From contig JAPKHC010000021.1 in NCBI GenBank assembly GCA_026647215.1, forward strand, positions 124,001 to 188,000: a stretch of 64,000 nucleotides of DNA, in the 5' to 3' direction. The stretch comes from F1-120-MAGs118 sp013360535 (GTDB lineage Bacteria > Planctomycetota > UBA1135 > GCA-002686595). Positions 26,759-35,284 of the stretch are shown in pieces. Position numbers and translations under genes: made by a program. The notes under the pieces were generated by a model that was not told where the DNA came from, made no database searches, and saw only the letters and a program-made list of their open reading frames with translations. Each line of letters starts with the position of its first letter. Position 1 is the stretch's first letter.

Positions 26759-27793
26759 TCACGGCGCGTACGTCAGCTCGACGGCGTCCGAGAGGTTCGT
26801 CGCCTTGCCAGCCGGCGGATCCCTGAACCACGCCTGCACCTGCACGGTGTCGCCGGAGCTCCAGGGATTGCCGAGCGCCGTGGGGTTCGCGGCCTGGAAG
26901 GCGTTCCAGTCGAGCGAGAGCGAGCCGTCGCAGGCACCGACCGTGCCGCCCGAGGTCTGGGTCGGGGTGCGCTGCGTCGGCGCCTTGACGCACAGGAAGC
27001 TCGTGGCGTTCCACGCCTGCGCCTGCTGGCCGTTGATCGAGTAGAAGATCAGGCCCGACTTCTGGCCCTCGACGCTGGCGACCGCGATGTTGCAGGCGTT
27101 CGCGGCGGAGACGCTCGGCTGGGCGTCGGCCGAGATCGAAGCGACGCAACCGCTGGTCGTCGTGCCGCCGGTGCAGTAGGTGACCGGGCCGCTCGCGAGC
27201 GACTCGTAGGTGATCGAGCCCACGAGCGCGCGCGAGGTGAAGAAGCTCCCCGTCGTCGTGAAAGGCGCCGAGCGGGCGTCCCCGGTCGTCAGCGCCAGGT
27301 TGGCGTCGCTGTACACGCTGTAGGCGGGCGTGCCGGTGCCGAAGTAGCGCGGGCCGGCGCCGGTGAAGCGCAGCGCGACGCCCGTGGTCTGGCCGTTCAG
27401 CACGGTGATGTCGGGGATGTCGATCGGCAGCGAGATGCCGCTGGCGGTCGCACCCTGCGTCGCGCTGACGGTGCCCAGCGAGGTCCAGCCAACGGGCGAG
27501 CTGCCGGGGCCCGAGGCGACGGGGCCACCGAGGCCCGAGCCCGTGTACACGAGCACCTCGACCGAGTACTGCACGTTCGCGCCGGCGTTGCTCGCCGTCG
27601 TGAGTTCGGTGACGAGGAAGTCGCCGCCGGTCGCGGCCACGTCGAAGAACATCGCCCAGTTGGGCGAGCCGCCGTTGTTGGCGGGGCCGGGGTTCGCGTT
27701 GATCACCGTCTGGGCCGAGGCGGTGGCGCTCGCCAGCGCGAAGAGCGCGACGGCGGAGGTGGAGCGGAAGAGGGACGTCAGTTTCGCGTGCAT
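26759..27793 (-). CDS. secreted protein with the shared Cys-containing C-terminal domain
   Basis: 344 residues. The signal peptide is MHAKLTSLFRSTSAVALFAL to about residue 27 (cleavage at ASAQT). The middle part (about 28-200) is a Gly/Thr-rich beta-sandwich-like domain resembling choice-of-anchor type repeats (FFDVAATGGDFLVTEL, GVALRFTGAG). Residues about 205-344 are the shared domain: YCTGG, SGCVASI, KSGLIFYSINGQQ, LCVKAPTQRT, GGTVGACDGSLSLDW, AWFRDPPAGKATNLSDA, ending ELTYAP. This is the same C-terminal family as in four other exported proteins of the window. The ribosome binding site (CAGGAGAAT) is good. Confidence 0.8.
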   Translation of the reverse strand: MHAKLTSLFRSTSAVALFALASATASAQTVINANPGPANNGGSPNWAMFFDVAATGGDFLVTELTTASNAGANVQYSVEVLVYTGSGLGGPVASGPGSSPVGWTSLGTVSATQGATASGISLPIDIPDITVLNGQTTGVALRFTGAGPRYFGTGTPAYSVYSDANLALTTGDARSAPFTTTGSFFTSRALVGSITYESLASGPVTYCTGGTTTSGCVASISADAQPSVSAANACNIAVASVEGQKSGLIFYSINGQQAQAWNATSFLCVKAPTQRTPTQTSGGTVGACDGSLSLDWNAFQAANPTALGNPWSSGDTVQVQAWFRDPPAGKATNLSDAVELTYAP

Positions 27794-27924
27794 CGGATTC
27801 TCCTGTCAGTCTTCGACCGTTCGCGATACGGCGGCCCGCACTGGGCCACCCTCGGGAAGTCCTTCCCAAGGTACCGCACCTTTCGGCGAGCGGCGCAAGT
27901 GCCAGGTTTTGGGGCCGTACGAAT

Positions 27925-28767
27925 TCAGCGCTTGCGCGAGGCGCGGCGCGGGCGCGGCTGGCAGCTCGGGCAGGTGTGCGTGCCGCGCTGGCCGACCACG
28001 GAGCGCACGATCGGCGTCCCGCACTCGCGGCAAGGCTCCCCACCGCGGCCGTACACGCGGAACTGGTGCTGGAAGCTGCCCGGGTTGCCTTCGGGCGTGC
28101 GGTAGAACGTGTCGAAGCTCGAACCCTCGCGCTCGATCGCTTCCGAGAGCACGGCGCGGATCTCGCGATGGAGCAGGGCGGCCTGTTCCGCACTGACGCG
28201 GCGGGAATTGGCGAGCGGGTGGAGGCGCGCGCGGAAGAGCGACTCGTCGACGTAGATGTTGCCCAGCCCCGCGAGGAACGACTGGTCGAGCAACAACGGC
28301 TTGAGCGCGCGCGAGCGGCCCCGCAGGCCGTCGTACAGCGTTTCCGCCGTGAATTCCGGCCCCAACGGCTCGGGCCCGAGCTCCGCCAGCCGCTGCGCGG
28401 GATCGCGGACGAGCTCGAACCGCCCGAACTTGCGCACGTCGATGAAGACGAGCTCGCGCCCGCTGTCGAGCGCGAGCCGCACCTTCCAGAACTTGCCCGC
28501 GTCCCAGCCGCGTGGCTCCGCGTGCAGGCGCCCGGTCATGCGCAAGTGGCACACGATCGCGGCGCCCGAGTCGAGCGGCATCACGAGATACTTCGCGCGG
28601 CGCTCGATGCCGAGGATGCGGCGCCCGACGAGCCCGCGCTCGAAGGCCTGCGGCGACATTCCTCCGAGCGTGCGCTTCCACGCGACTTCGACGCCCTCGA
28701 CGCGCCGCCCGCTGACGTACGGACGGATCAACCGTGCGACGGTCTCGACTTCCGGAAGCTCGGGCAT
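27925..28767 (-). CDS. mutM: formamidopyrimidine-DNA glycosylase (Fpg)
   Basis: 280 residues, normal for MutM. The enzyme removes 8-oxoguanine and formamidopyrimidines and cleaves the AP site. Visible: the catalytic N-terminus P2-E3 in PELPEVETV, a Lys in RRAKYLV near residue 60, the helix-two-turn-helix GLGNIYVDE, and a complete zinc finger C-x2-C-x16-C-x2-C near residues 245-270 (CREC, CPSC). The tail is Arg-rich. ATG 28767 is fixed by the need for Pro2. It starts 11 bp after the DUF983 gene and is probably co-transcribed with it. Confidence 0.96.
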   Translation of the reverse strand: MPELPEVETVARLIRPYVSGRRVEGVEVAWKRTLGGMSPQAFERGLVGRRILGIERRAKYLVMPLDSGAAIVCHLRMTGRLHAEPRGWDAGKFWKVRLALDSGRELVFIDVRKFGRFELVRDPAQRLAELGPEPLGPEFTAETLYDGLRGRSRALKPLLLDQSFLAGLGNIYVDESLFRARLHPLANSRRVSAEQAALLHREIRAVLSEAIEREGSSFDTFYRTPEGNPGSFQHQFRVYGRGGEPCRECGTPIVRSVVGQRGTHTCPSCQPRPRRASRKR

Positions 28768-28778
28768 GGCGCAGCGCC

Positions 28779-29195
28779 TCAGCGCGGCTTGGCCCACCAC
28801 TCGCCGCTGGCGACGTCGGTGAGGTATTCGACGGCGGTCCACAGCGCCATCGAGAGCGGCAGGAAGCCGTAGCAGAAGGCGAGCACGATCGGCGTCCCGA
28901 CCGCGAAGCCGATCCACGGCGTCCAGTCGGTGAAGAGCCACAGGAGCACGAACACGGCGGCGGCGAAGAGCTGCGAGACGGTGGCCGAGAGGTACATCGA
29001 GCCGAGCTCGGCGCCGTCCTCGCGGCGGTAGATCAGGCCGCAGTGGTTGCAGCGCTCGCGCAGGTGCGCCCAGCGGTCGAAGAGCGCGCCGAGGCCACAC
29101 TGCGGGCAGTGGTGGCGCAACACGCGGCGCAGGCAACGCGCGCGCAGGCCGCCGAGCTGCGGCTCTTTCCACGGCAGGGTATGGCGCAGCCGCAT
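28779..29195 (-). CDS. DUF983 family membrane protein
   Basis: 138 residues. The N-terminal part has two CxxC pairs (CPQC near residue 30, CNHC near residue 50) forming a probable zinc ribbon, followed by YRREDGAELGSMYLS and two hydrophobic helices (about residues 72-90 and 95-125). This order matches DUF983, a family of small membrane proteins of unknown function. It directly precedes mutM. Confidence 0.8.
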   Translation of the reverse strand: MRLRHTLPWKEPQLGGLRARCLRRVLRHHCPQCGLGALFDRWAHLRERCNHCGLIYRREDGAELGSMYLSATVSQLFAAAVFVLLWLFTDWTPWIGFAVGTPIVLAFCYGFLPLSMALWTAVEYLTDVASGEWWAKPR

Positions 29196-29251
29196 GCTTC
29201 GTTTCTAGCACGCGAGTCGCGACCTGAGTACCCGTCCGATTCGGACGGTTC

Positions 29252-30028
29252 TCAGACGCCGTCGACCACGCCGAGCAGGCCGAACAGCTGCTTGCGGAGC
29301 GTGCCGTAGGCGGGCGAGAGCGGCTCGCGCGGGTGCTCGAGCCCGACGGGAATCGTCGCGGCGATGCGGCCGGGGCGCGAGGTCATCACGACGACGCGGT
29401 CGGCGAGCTGCAGCGCCTCGTCGACGTCGTGCGTGACGAGCACGATCGTCAGGCGCTCGAGCTGCCAGATGCGGCGCAGCTCCTGGCGCATCGAGAGGCG
29501 CGTGAGCGAATCGAGCGCGCCGAAGGGCTCGTCCATGAAGACCACTTCCGGCGACACCGCGAGCGCACGTGCGACGGCGACGCGCTGCTTCATGCCGCCG
29601 GAGATCTCGCCGGGATAGGAGTTCTCGAAGCCGCGCAGGCCGACCAGGTCGATGTAGCGCTCGACGATTTCGTGCCGCTCGCTCTCGGAACGCCGCCGCA
29701 GGCCGAGCGCGATGTTCTCGCGCACCGTGGCCCACGGGAAGATGCCGTACTCCTGGAACACGAACACGCGCCGCGGGTCGGGCGTGCGCACCGCCTCGCC
29801 GTCGATGTGGACCGTGCCGCCGCTCGCTTCGTCGAAGCCCGCGAGCAGGTTGAGCAGCGTCGACTTGCCGCAGCCCGACGGCCCGAGCAGGCAGACGAGC
29901 TCGCCCTGCGCGACATCGAGGTCGACGGGATCGAGCGCCGTGAACTCCTCGTTTCCGCGGCGGAAACGCTTGGTCAGGCCACGGACTACGATCTTGGGGG
30001 GCTGGTTGGGATCGGGAGCCACGGTCAT
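29252..30028 (-). CDS. NitT/TauT-type ABC transporter ATP-binding protein
   Basis: 258 residues, the nucleotide-binding subunit of an importer of the nitrate/sulfonate/taurine class. Walker A GPSGCGKST, Q-loop FQEYGIFPW, signature ISGGMKQR, Walker B VVFMDEP and H-loop VTHD are all present. I place the start at ATG 30028 (MTVAPDPNQ), which overlaps the permease stop as ATGA; a start 18 bp further upstream is possible. It is the last gene of a three-gene operon of binding protein, permease and ATPase. Confidence 0.92.
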   Translation of the reverse strand: MTVAPDPNQPPKIVVRGLTKRFRRGNEEFTALDPVDLDVAQGELVCLLGPSGCGKSTLLNLLAGFDEASGGTVHIDGEAVRTPDPRRVFVFQEYGIFPWATVRENIALGLRRRSESERHEIVERYIDLVGLRGFENSYPGEISGGMKQRVAVARALAVSPEVVFMDEPFGALDSLTRLSMRQELRRIWQLERLTIVLVTHDVDEALQLADRVVVMTSRPGRIAATIPVGLEHPREPLSPAYGTLRKQLFGLLGVVDGV

Positions 30029-30888
30029 TCCTTCGAGAAGCCCCAACGCACGCTGTCGAGGCGTTCGAGCCGGCGCACGAGCCAGTCGAGGCCGACACCG
30101 ATTGCGCCGATCACGAGCATGCCCGCGACGACGAGGTCATAGCGCATGCCCATGTTGCGCGCGTCGACGACGAGGAAGCCCAGGCCCGAGTTGATCGCGG
30201 TCATTTCCGCCGCGACGACGACCAGCCAGCCGATGCCGAGCGCGATGCGCAGGCTCGTGATGATCTGCGGCATGGCCGCGGGGAGCACGACGAAACGCAG
30301 CAGCTCCCACTTGCGCAGGCCGAAGTTGTGCGCCGCGCGCGAGTAGGCGATCGGCATCGAGCGCACGGCCGTCGCCGCGCCGGTCACGATCGGAAAGAAC
30401 GCACCCATGAAGATGATGAAGATCGCGGCCTCGTCCTTGATGCCGAAGGCGAGCACCGAGATCGGGATCCACGCGATCGGCGAGATCGGGCGCAGCGCGG
30501 CGATGTACGGATCGATCGCATAGCCGCCGCGGGTCGACCAGCCCGCGTAGAGACCGAGCGGGATGCCGACGAGCGCGGCGAGCCCGAAGCCCGTGGCCAC
30601 GCGGAACAGGCTCGCGATCATGTAGCGGAAGATGCGGCCGTCGCTCGCGAGCTCCGCGAACGCCGGCAGCACGCGTCCGGGCGTCGGAAAGCGCTCGATC
30701 GTGCGCACGGGCTGTCCGGGCATCGCGAGCTCGTACCACGAGGCCTGGGCGAGCAGGTGCCACACCGCGAACAACAGGATCCCCGTGAAGATGGGCAGCA
30801 CGACCGCTTGCGCGCGCTGGCGCAGGCCCCGCGAGGCGATGATCACCGCAGCCGCGACGACGGCCGTGACCAGCGCGGGAGTGCTCAT
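30025..30888 (-). CDS. NitT/TauT-type ABC transporter permease
   Basis: 287 residues with about six or seven membrane segments, BPD_transp_1 fold. The cytoplasmic coupling loop is seen in AAHNFGLRKWELLRFVVLPA followed by AMPQI, and WLVVVAAEM is typical of SsuC/TauC/NrtB-type permeases. Its ATG (30888-30886) overlaps the stop of the binding-protein gene, and its own stop overlaps the ATPase start, so translation of all three genes is coupled. Confidence 0.92.
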   Translation of the reverse strand: MSTPALVTAVVAAAVIIASRGLRQRAQAVVLPIFTGILLFAVWHLLAQASWYELAMPGQPVRTIERFPTPGRVLPAFAELASDGRIFRYMIASLFRVATGFGLAALVGIPLGLYAGWSTRGGYAIDPYIAALRPISPIAWIPISVLAFGIKDEAAIFIIFMGAFFPIVTGAATAVRSMPIAYSRAAHNFGLRKWELLRFVVLPAAMPQIITSLRIALGIGWLVVVAAEMTAINSGLGFLVVDARNMGMRYDLVVAGMLVIGAIGVGLDWLVRRLERLDSVRWGFSKE

Positions 30889-32003
30889 TTATCCGACTTC
30901 GCCGCGACGTCCGGCGGCGGGAAGTTCTGGACACGCCGGATCGCGCCGAGGTTCGGTGCGAACCGCGTGTCGCAGTATTCCTCGAAGGCCATGCGCTTTT
31001 GGATCACGTTCATCTCGACGGCGAGGTCCATGATCTCGTCGAAATTCTCGCGCGGAGGCAAGAGGTCGTCGTAACGAACCCGATCGAGCGGGCGCGTGAG
31101 CACCCATTCGAGCAGCTCGGGCTTCTGGTTGTAGTAGAGCTTGCCGACGACCGCGGCCGCCTGCTTGCGGTGCGCCGCGCCGTCCTCGACATCGTCCTCG
31201 AGCCACAGCCCCGAGGCCGCGATGCCGTCGACGAGCTCCTGCACGAGCTCCGGCCGCTCGTTGATGACTTCCTGCCGAACCACGAGCCCGCAGGAGATGA
31301 AGTCTGGCCACAGGTCCTTCATGAAGTACAGGACACGACCGTAGCCCTCCATCTCGGCCTTGGCGCAGTGCGGCTCGCCGACGATGTAGCCGTCGATCGC
31401 GTTGGCCGCCAGTGCGCCCGGCATTTCCGGCGGCGCCATCTCGACCAGCGTGATCGCATCCTTCGCCATGCCGTTCTTCTTCAGCATGCGCTGCATCAGC
31501 AAGTGCTGGTTCGAGAAGCGGCTGGGGATCGCGACGCGCTTTCCGGAGAGCTGCGTGAAGTCCTGCACAGGCGATTGGGCCCCGACGACGAGCGCGCTGC
31601 CGTCGCGATGGCCGAGGTAGACGATCTTCACCGGCTGGCCGTCGGCGACGAGCTTCATCGCGAGCGGCACGATCATGAACGTGGCGTCGATCTTGCGAGC
31701 GATCAACGCTTCCTTCATGGTCGGGAAGTCGCTGAAGCGCTCGGCCTGGAACTCGGTGCCGACGCTGGAGTTCTTCGTCACCCAACTGGTGACGGGGCAG
31801 GTGAGGTGTCAGGTGACGGGCAGGAAGCCGACGCGGAACGCCTCGCGGGCCTTGTCGGTCGGGCGATCGGCCGACGCGGACGCGTCCTGGCTGGGCTCGG
31901 GCTCCAGCGAGCCCCGCGAACTGGGCCCGGAGTTCAGCTTGAAGTGCGCGAAAGCGAGCAACGCGAACGCGGCGACGCCGATCAGGACGATCTTGAGCTT
32001 CAT
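30885..32003 (-). CDS. NrtA/CmpA-like ABC substrate-binding protein with an in-frame TGA at codon 65 (candidate selenocysteine)
   Basis: From ATG 32003 the frame encodes a membrane anchor (MKLKIVLIGVAAFALLAFAH), an acidic/Ser linker and the domain start FRVGFLPVT, then TGA (31811-31809), then continues in the same frame with HLTCPVTSWVTKNSSVGTEF to 30885: 372 residues if the TGA is read through. After the TGA come classic family segments (FMIVPLAMKL, VYLGHRDGSALV, VEMAPPEMPGALAANAIDGY, VGEPHCAKAEM, ISCGLVV). From memory of the family, the TGA position is normally Cys in GFLPVTCHLTCPVT. A 7-bp hairpin follows the TGA (31794-31776). The alternatives are a nonsense mutation or a sequencing error. 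TGA is an ordinary stop in most genes of this window. Substrate unknown; oxyanions, sulfonates or pyrimidines are known for relatives. Confidence 0.8.
31776..31794 (-). promoter_or_regulatory. SECIS-like hairpin downstream of in-frame TGA
   Basis: Read on the minus strand, CGTCACC and GGTGACG form a perfect 7-bp stem around the 5-nt loop AGTTG. It begins 15 nt after the TGA, so the loop G is 23 nt after it. Known bacterial SECIS elements are small hairpins just downstream of UGA with a G in the first two loop positions, and this one meets both conditions. The loop uses the Ser codon AGT, which is rare in this GC-rich DNA. The stem could also arise by chance from the repeated Val-Thr codons. 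Confidence 0.45.
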
Positions 32004-32307
32004 GCGGGGGAGGAGCAGGGCCGCGGTCGGGCCGGGGGGCCGCTCCCCACAGCGAACGGCGGGCCAAGTTCGGCATCGGCCCCGGCGCCCCCTTCCGGCG
32101 CGGTCCCCGGCCTCGCTCCCGTAGCCGCTAAGGGGCGATTCCTACGCTTTGCGGGAACCCCAGCCCCCCACCGGCACCCACCCGAGGGCCGCCACCCCCA
32201 AGAATTCCTCCCGCCGGACGGGTTGCCGGCTCGCCCCCACCGGGCCTACCATTGCCCCCGTGCGCCGCCCTCCACCTCCACCCGGAGAGCGGCCGAAGGA
32301 AGACGCC
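32004..32307. other. 304-bp divergent intergenic region, C-rich
   Basis: Lies between the ABC binding-protein start (32003, minus) and a small exported protein (32308, plus). It is unusually C/G-rich with long cytosine runs. I see no ORF with coding character, no clear promoter box and no strong ribosome binding site for the binding-protein gene. Confidence 0.4.
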
Positions 32308-32571
32308 ATGAAGTACCTCGCCGGCTTCGCCCTGCTCGCCACCGCCGCCGTCCTGCCGCTCTTCGGCACGGACCGCGCGCCCGCGACGCGTTGCGCCGAC
32401 TTCGCCGCGAGCTCGATCGACGAGCCGCCCCCGCCGGTCGACTGCCCCTTCTGCGGCGGCGACGCGACCGCGCACCGCCTGCGCATCCGCAAGCTCGTCT
32501 ACACCGAAGCCGGCCTGCTCCTGCGCGTCGTCGGCTCCAACCGCCTGATCCCGCGCGAGCGCGCGGACTGA
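32308..32571 (+). CDS. small exported protein with CPFCGG motif
   Basis: 87 residues from ATG 32308, preceded by GGCCGAAGGAAGA. A short hydrophobic N-terminus (MKYLAGFALLATAAVLPLFG) is probably a signal peptide or anchor. The rest carries C-x~16-CPFCGG, a half zinc-ribbon or thiol motif, and a basic C-terminal stretch. Codon positions show strong GC3, which supports coding. No family recognised. Its stop codon lies inside the left arm of a 12-bp perfect hairpin. Confidence 0.55.
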   Translation: MKYLAGFALLATAAVLPLFGTDRAPATRCADFAASSIDEPPPPVDCPFCGGDATAHRLRIRKLVYTEAGLLLRVVGSNRLIPRERAD

Positions 32572-32605
32572 GAGCTCGTGAAGAAATGAGGATACGAGCT
32601 CTCAG
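32568..32605 (+). terminator. hairpin overlapping the stop codon of the small exported protein
   Basis: Perfect 12-bp inverted repeat: arms 32568-32579 and 32594-32605, loop of 14 nt. It includes the TGA at 32569-32571. No T-tract follows. It is the first of three hairpins in the 195 bp between convergent genes. Confidence 0.6.
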
Positions 32606-32643
32606 GATGCTGGTTGCGCCGTCGCCTGGCGGCGCCGGACGGC

Positions 32644-32669
32644 GAGAACGTGAATTTCTTCACGTTCTC
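32644..32669. repeat. perfect 11-bp inverted repeat with 4-nt loop
   Basis: Arms 32644-32654 (GAGAACGTGAA) and 32659-32669 pair perfectly around TTTC. It lies in the middle of the convergent intergenic region and could be a second terminator or a protein-binding site. Confidence 0.6.
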
Positions 32670-32702
32670 TGAGCGCTCCCCGACAACGGGTCCCACGAAC
32701 CG

Positions 32703-32740
32703 GCGAGGGCCGACGGATCGCTCGATCCGCCGGCCCTCGC
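32703..32740. terminator. terminator-like hairpin before the EF-hand-like secreted protein gene end
   Basis: Arms 32703-32719 and 32724-32740 pair over 17 bp with one mismatch and a 4-nt loop. GATTTTCG follows on the plus strand, a weak T-tract. It sits 27 bp beyond the stop of the minus-strand gene ending at 32767 and may terminate both convergent transcripts. Confidence 0.65.
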
Positions 32741-32766
32741 GATTTTCGAGGCTGCGCCTCGCGACC

Positions 32767-34305
32767 TCACGGCGCGAGCGTGAACTCGAGCGCGTCGGTC
32801 AGGTTGGTGGTCTTGGCGCTCGGCGGGTCGCGGTACCAGCCCTGCGCCTGAATGACGTCGCCCGCGGCGAAGGGGACGCCGAGCGCGGTCGGGTTCGCGG
32901 CGACGAACGCGAGCCAGTCGAGCGAGAGCGAGCCCGAGCAAGTGCCGGCCGTGCCACCGGAGTTGGCGACGGACGTGCGTTGGGTCGGCGCCTTGACGCA
33001 CAGGAAGCTCGAGCCGCTCCCCCACGACGCGGCGCTGCGGCCGCTGACGCCGTAGAACAGGAGCACCTGCTTGTCGCCCTCGAGCGAGGTCGCGTGCAGC
33101 GTGAAGCCGGAGCTCGCGGCGGCGCTGGGGAAGCCTGACCAGCCCAGCGTCGCGTTGCAGCCGGAGGTCGACGTGCCAGCCGTGCAGTAGCTCACCGGCG
33201 GCGCCAGATCCGGCGCGAGCGCGATCGAGCGCGGGTTGGCGATGTCGAAGGCCGCGACGGTGTCGTTGTAGAGGTCGGTGACCTCGAACACGGTCACGAC
33301 TCCGTTCGAATCGCTGTCGGCGAAGCGCCGGATGCGATCAGCCCCGGCGGCCTCGCAGCCGACGATCGAGCCGTCGCTCGCGAAACGCACGGTCCACAGG
33401 TCGCTCGGGGCGCTGCCGGTGAACCACGCGACCGCTTCGCCCGCGCCGATCACGCCGTCCGAGTCCGCGTCGAACGCGCGCCACAGGATCTCGTTGCCGC
33501 GATCGGACACGTACCACGCGCCGTCCGCGCCTTGCTCGACGTCCCACAGGAACACGTTCGAGGGCTGCGGCGGAATCGTGAAGAAGGCCTTGGCCTCGCC
33601 AGGAGCGTCGATGCTCCCGCTGCCGTTCAAGTCCTCGAGGCGCCAGATCGCCTTGGCGAGCACGCCGGTGACGCCGTTCTCGGCGTAATAGACGGCGCCG
33701 TCGAGGCCGACCTTGACCGCCGTCGGGATCGAGTCGCCGACGACGCCGCTGCCGAGCACGGGAGCGTGGAAGACGCGCGCCTCGCCCGCATCGTTCGCGT
33801 CGCCATCGGCGTTGAGGTCCTCAAGCACGAGGATCAGGTCGTCGCCGACGATCGAGCCGAGAATCTGGTTGTTGCTCGCGACCCACACGCGACCGGAGGC
33901 GTCGAGCGCGACTCCGTTGGCCGCGACCATCAGGATTCCGGCCGCGTTTCCGCCGGCCGTGCCGTCGAAGAACACGCTCGCCTCGCCCGCGTCGAGCGCG
34001 TCGCCGTCGAGGTTGAGGTCGCGCAGGAGCAGCACCTGATCGACGTTGCTGTCGCACACCAGCACGCCACCGTCGGGACGGACGACGAGGCCGTTGGGCG
34101 ACGTCATCGGCAGCAGGCCCAGCGCGGTGTCGTAGAACGTGCCGACTTCACCGGCGTCGTCGTAATCGCCGTCGAGGTTCAAGTCGCGCAGGCGGTAGAT
34201 GCGGTCGTCCGTGGTGTCGGCGACATAAGTGAGGTCAAGTGCGGAAGCGAGCGGGGCCAGCGCAAGGCCGGCGAGCAGGGTGCGGAGCATGGCGGTCGGT
34301 TTCAT
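32767..34305 (-). CDS. secreted beta-propeller-like protein with Asp-rich Ca-binding repeats and the shared C-terminal domain
   Basis: 512 residues. Signal peptide about residues 1-23 (MLRTLLAGLALAPLASA within the N-terminus). Residues about 25-370 form repeats of roughly 60-70 residues in which a strand (ILVLEDLNADGD, LLLRDLNLDGDA) carries a DxNxDGD loop followed by (D)DAGE. This alternates with NGLVV/NGVALD, KVGLDG and RFASDG strands like those of NHL/SMP-30 propellers. The DxNxDGD loops are EF-hand/dockerin-like calcium sites. Residues about 372-512 are the shared C-terminal domain (YCTAG, SGCNATL, LLFYGVSG, FLCVKAPTQRT, GGTAGTC, GWYRDPPSAKTTNLTDA, ending EFTLAP). Its start overlaps the upstream lipoprotein stop by 4 bp. 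Confidence 0.8.
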   Translation of the reverse strand: MKPTAMLRTLLAGLALAPLASALDLTYVADTTDDRIYRLRDLNLDGDYDDAGEVGTFYDTALGLLPMTSPNGLVVRPDGGVLVCDSNVDQVLLLRDLNLDGDALDAGEASVFFDGTAGGNAAGILMVAANGVALDASGRVWVASNNQILGSIVGDDLILVLEDLNADGDANDAGEARVFHAPVLGSGVVGDSIPTAVKVGLDGAVYYAENGVTGVLAKAIWRLEDLNGSGSIDAPGEAKAFFTIPPQPSNVFLWDVEQGADGAWYVSDRGNEILWRAFDADSDGVIGAGEAVAWFTGSAPSDLWTVRFASDGSIVGCEAAGADRIRRFADSDSNGVVTVFEVTDLYNDTVAAFDIANPRSIALAPDLAPPVSYCTAGTSTSGCNATLGWSGFPSAAASSGFTLHATSLEGDKQVLLFYGVSGRSAASWGSGSSFLCVKAPTQRTSVANSGGTAGTCSGSLSLDWLAFVAANPTALGVPFAAGDVIQAQGWYRDPPSAKTTNLTDALEFTLAP

Positions 34306-35168
34306 GGGGCGAGAACGGGTTGGAGTTTCGGTTCGAAGGCACGCGCGGGGCGCGGCTCAGGCTTGGGGCGGACCTCCCGCACGACGGCGCGCAGGAGCGC
34401 GAGCGCGTCGACGGTCTCGCCGTGCGTGAAGCGCTCGCGCTGCGCGCGGTAGCGGGCGAGGAGCGGTGCGGCGGCGGCGCGCAGAGCGAGGTCCTCGGCG
34501 TTGTCGACGTGGCCGGGCGGAACGGCCCAGACGAAGCGGTGCTTCTCGGCGCCGAAGGTCGCGATGTGCGCGAACTCGCGTGGTGGCAGCTTGCCCGTGC
34601 GCTCTTCCTCGGCGGCGGCGGCGACGAAGAACTCGACCGCGTGGCGCGGGTAGCCGAAGAGCAGGCCGTAGCCGCGGAATCGCTCGAGGCGCGGCAAACG
34701 CTCGACCGTGCAGAGCACCTCGAACGGATCGGCGCCGGGGCCCAGCCCGAGGGGGCCGAAGAAGGCGGCTTCGCTCGCGAGCAGCGAACGCAGCGCGGGT
34801 CGATGCACGACAAAAGCCTGCACGTGGCGGCGGCCCTCGTGGACGTCGGCGAAGGCCTGCACGCCGGCTGTGAGGTCGGGACCGAGCTCGAGCTGCGCGA
34901 GCGTGGCCCGCACGGCCTCGACCTGCGACAGGTCCGGGGCGTCGACCGAGAAGCTCGCCTGCCAGAAACCCGAGCTGACCGGCTTGAGGCCACCGGCGAC
35001 CGTGTAGAGCGCCTCGCCGTCGAGCAGCTCGAGCACGAGCTCGTCGCGCTCCGCCGCGGCCAGACCCGGTCCCGGCGCGAGCCGGGGCGCGGCACAGGCC
35101 CCCAGCACGGCGGCCAGCGCGAGCAGCAACGCAGGGAGGAAACGCGACAGTTCGAGACGGGGCTTCAC
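34302..35168 (-). CDS. lipoprotein of unknown function
   Basis: 288 residues. A lipoprotein signal (MKPRLELSRFLPALLLALAA then VLGAC) gives a lipobox Cys near residue 25. The mature part has alternating strands and helices without a recognised family; a repeated phrase is FRGYGLLFGYPRHAVEFFV. The Pro/Arg-rich tail (RPKPEPRPARAFEPKLQPV) is probably disordered. The stop overlaps the start of the propeller protein (ATGA), so the pair is translationally coupled and may act together at the cell surface. Confidence 0.7.
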   Translation of the reverse strand: MKPRLELSRFLPALLLALAAVLGACAAPRLAPGPGLAAAERDELVLELLDGEALYTVAGGLKPVSSGFWQASFSVDAPDLSQVEAVRATLAQLELGPDLTAGVQAFADVHEGRRHVQAFVVHRPALRSLLASEAAFFGPLGLGPGADPFEVLCTVERLPRLERFRGYGLLFGYPRHAVEFFVAAAAEEERTGKLPPREFAHIATFGAEKHRFVWAVPPGHVDNAEDLALRAAAAPLLARYRAQRERFTHGETVDALALLRAVVREVRPKPEPRPARAFEPKLQPVLAP

Positions 35169-35284
35169 GGGCGAGGACTCGACGGAGACTGCTCGCCGCT
35201 CGTGGAATCCCGGTTCCCGGCAAGCGCGCCGGCGGCAGAGAAACCCGCGAGCCGGCGCTCCCCCGCCGCTAGCATGTCCGCCCC

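Noticed and set aside
30885..32003. Reassignment of TGA to an amino acid in this organism
   Set aside because: TGA is used as the normal stop of many genes in the window (for example 287, 1049, 1829, 4160, 11822).
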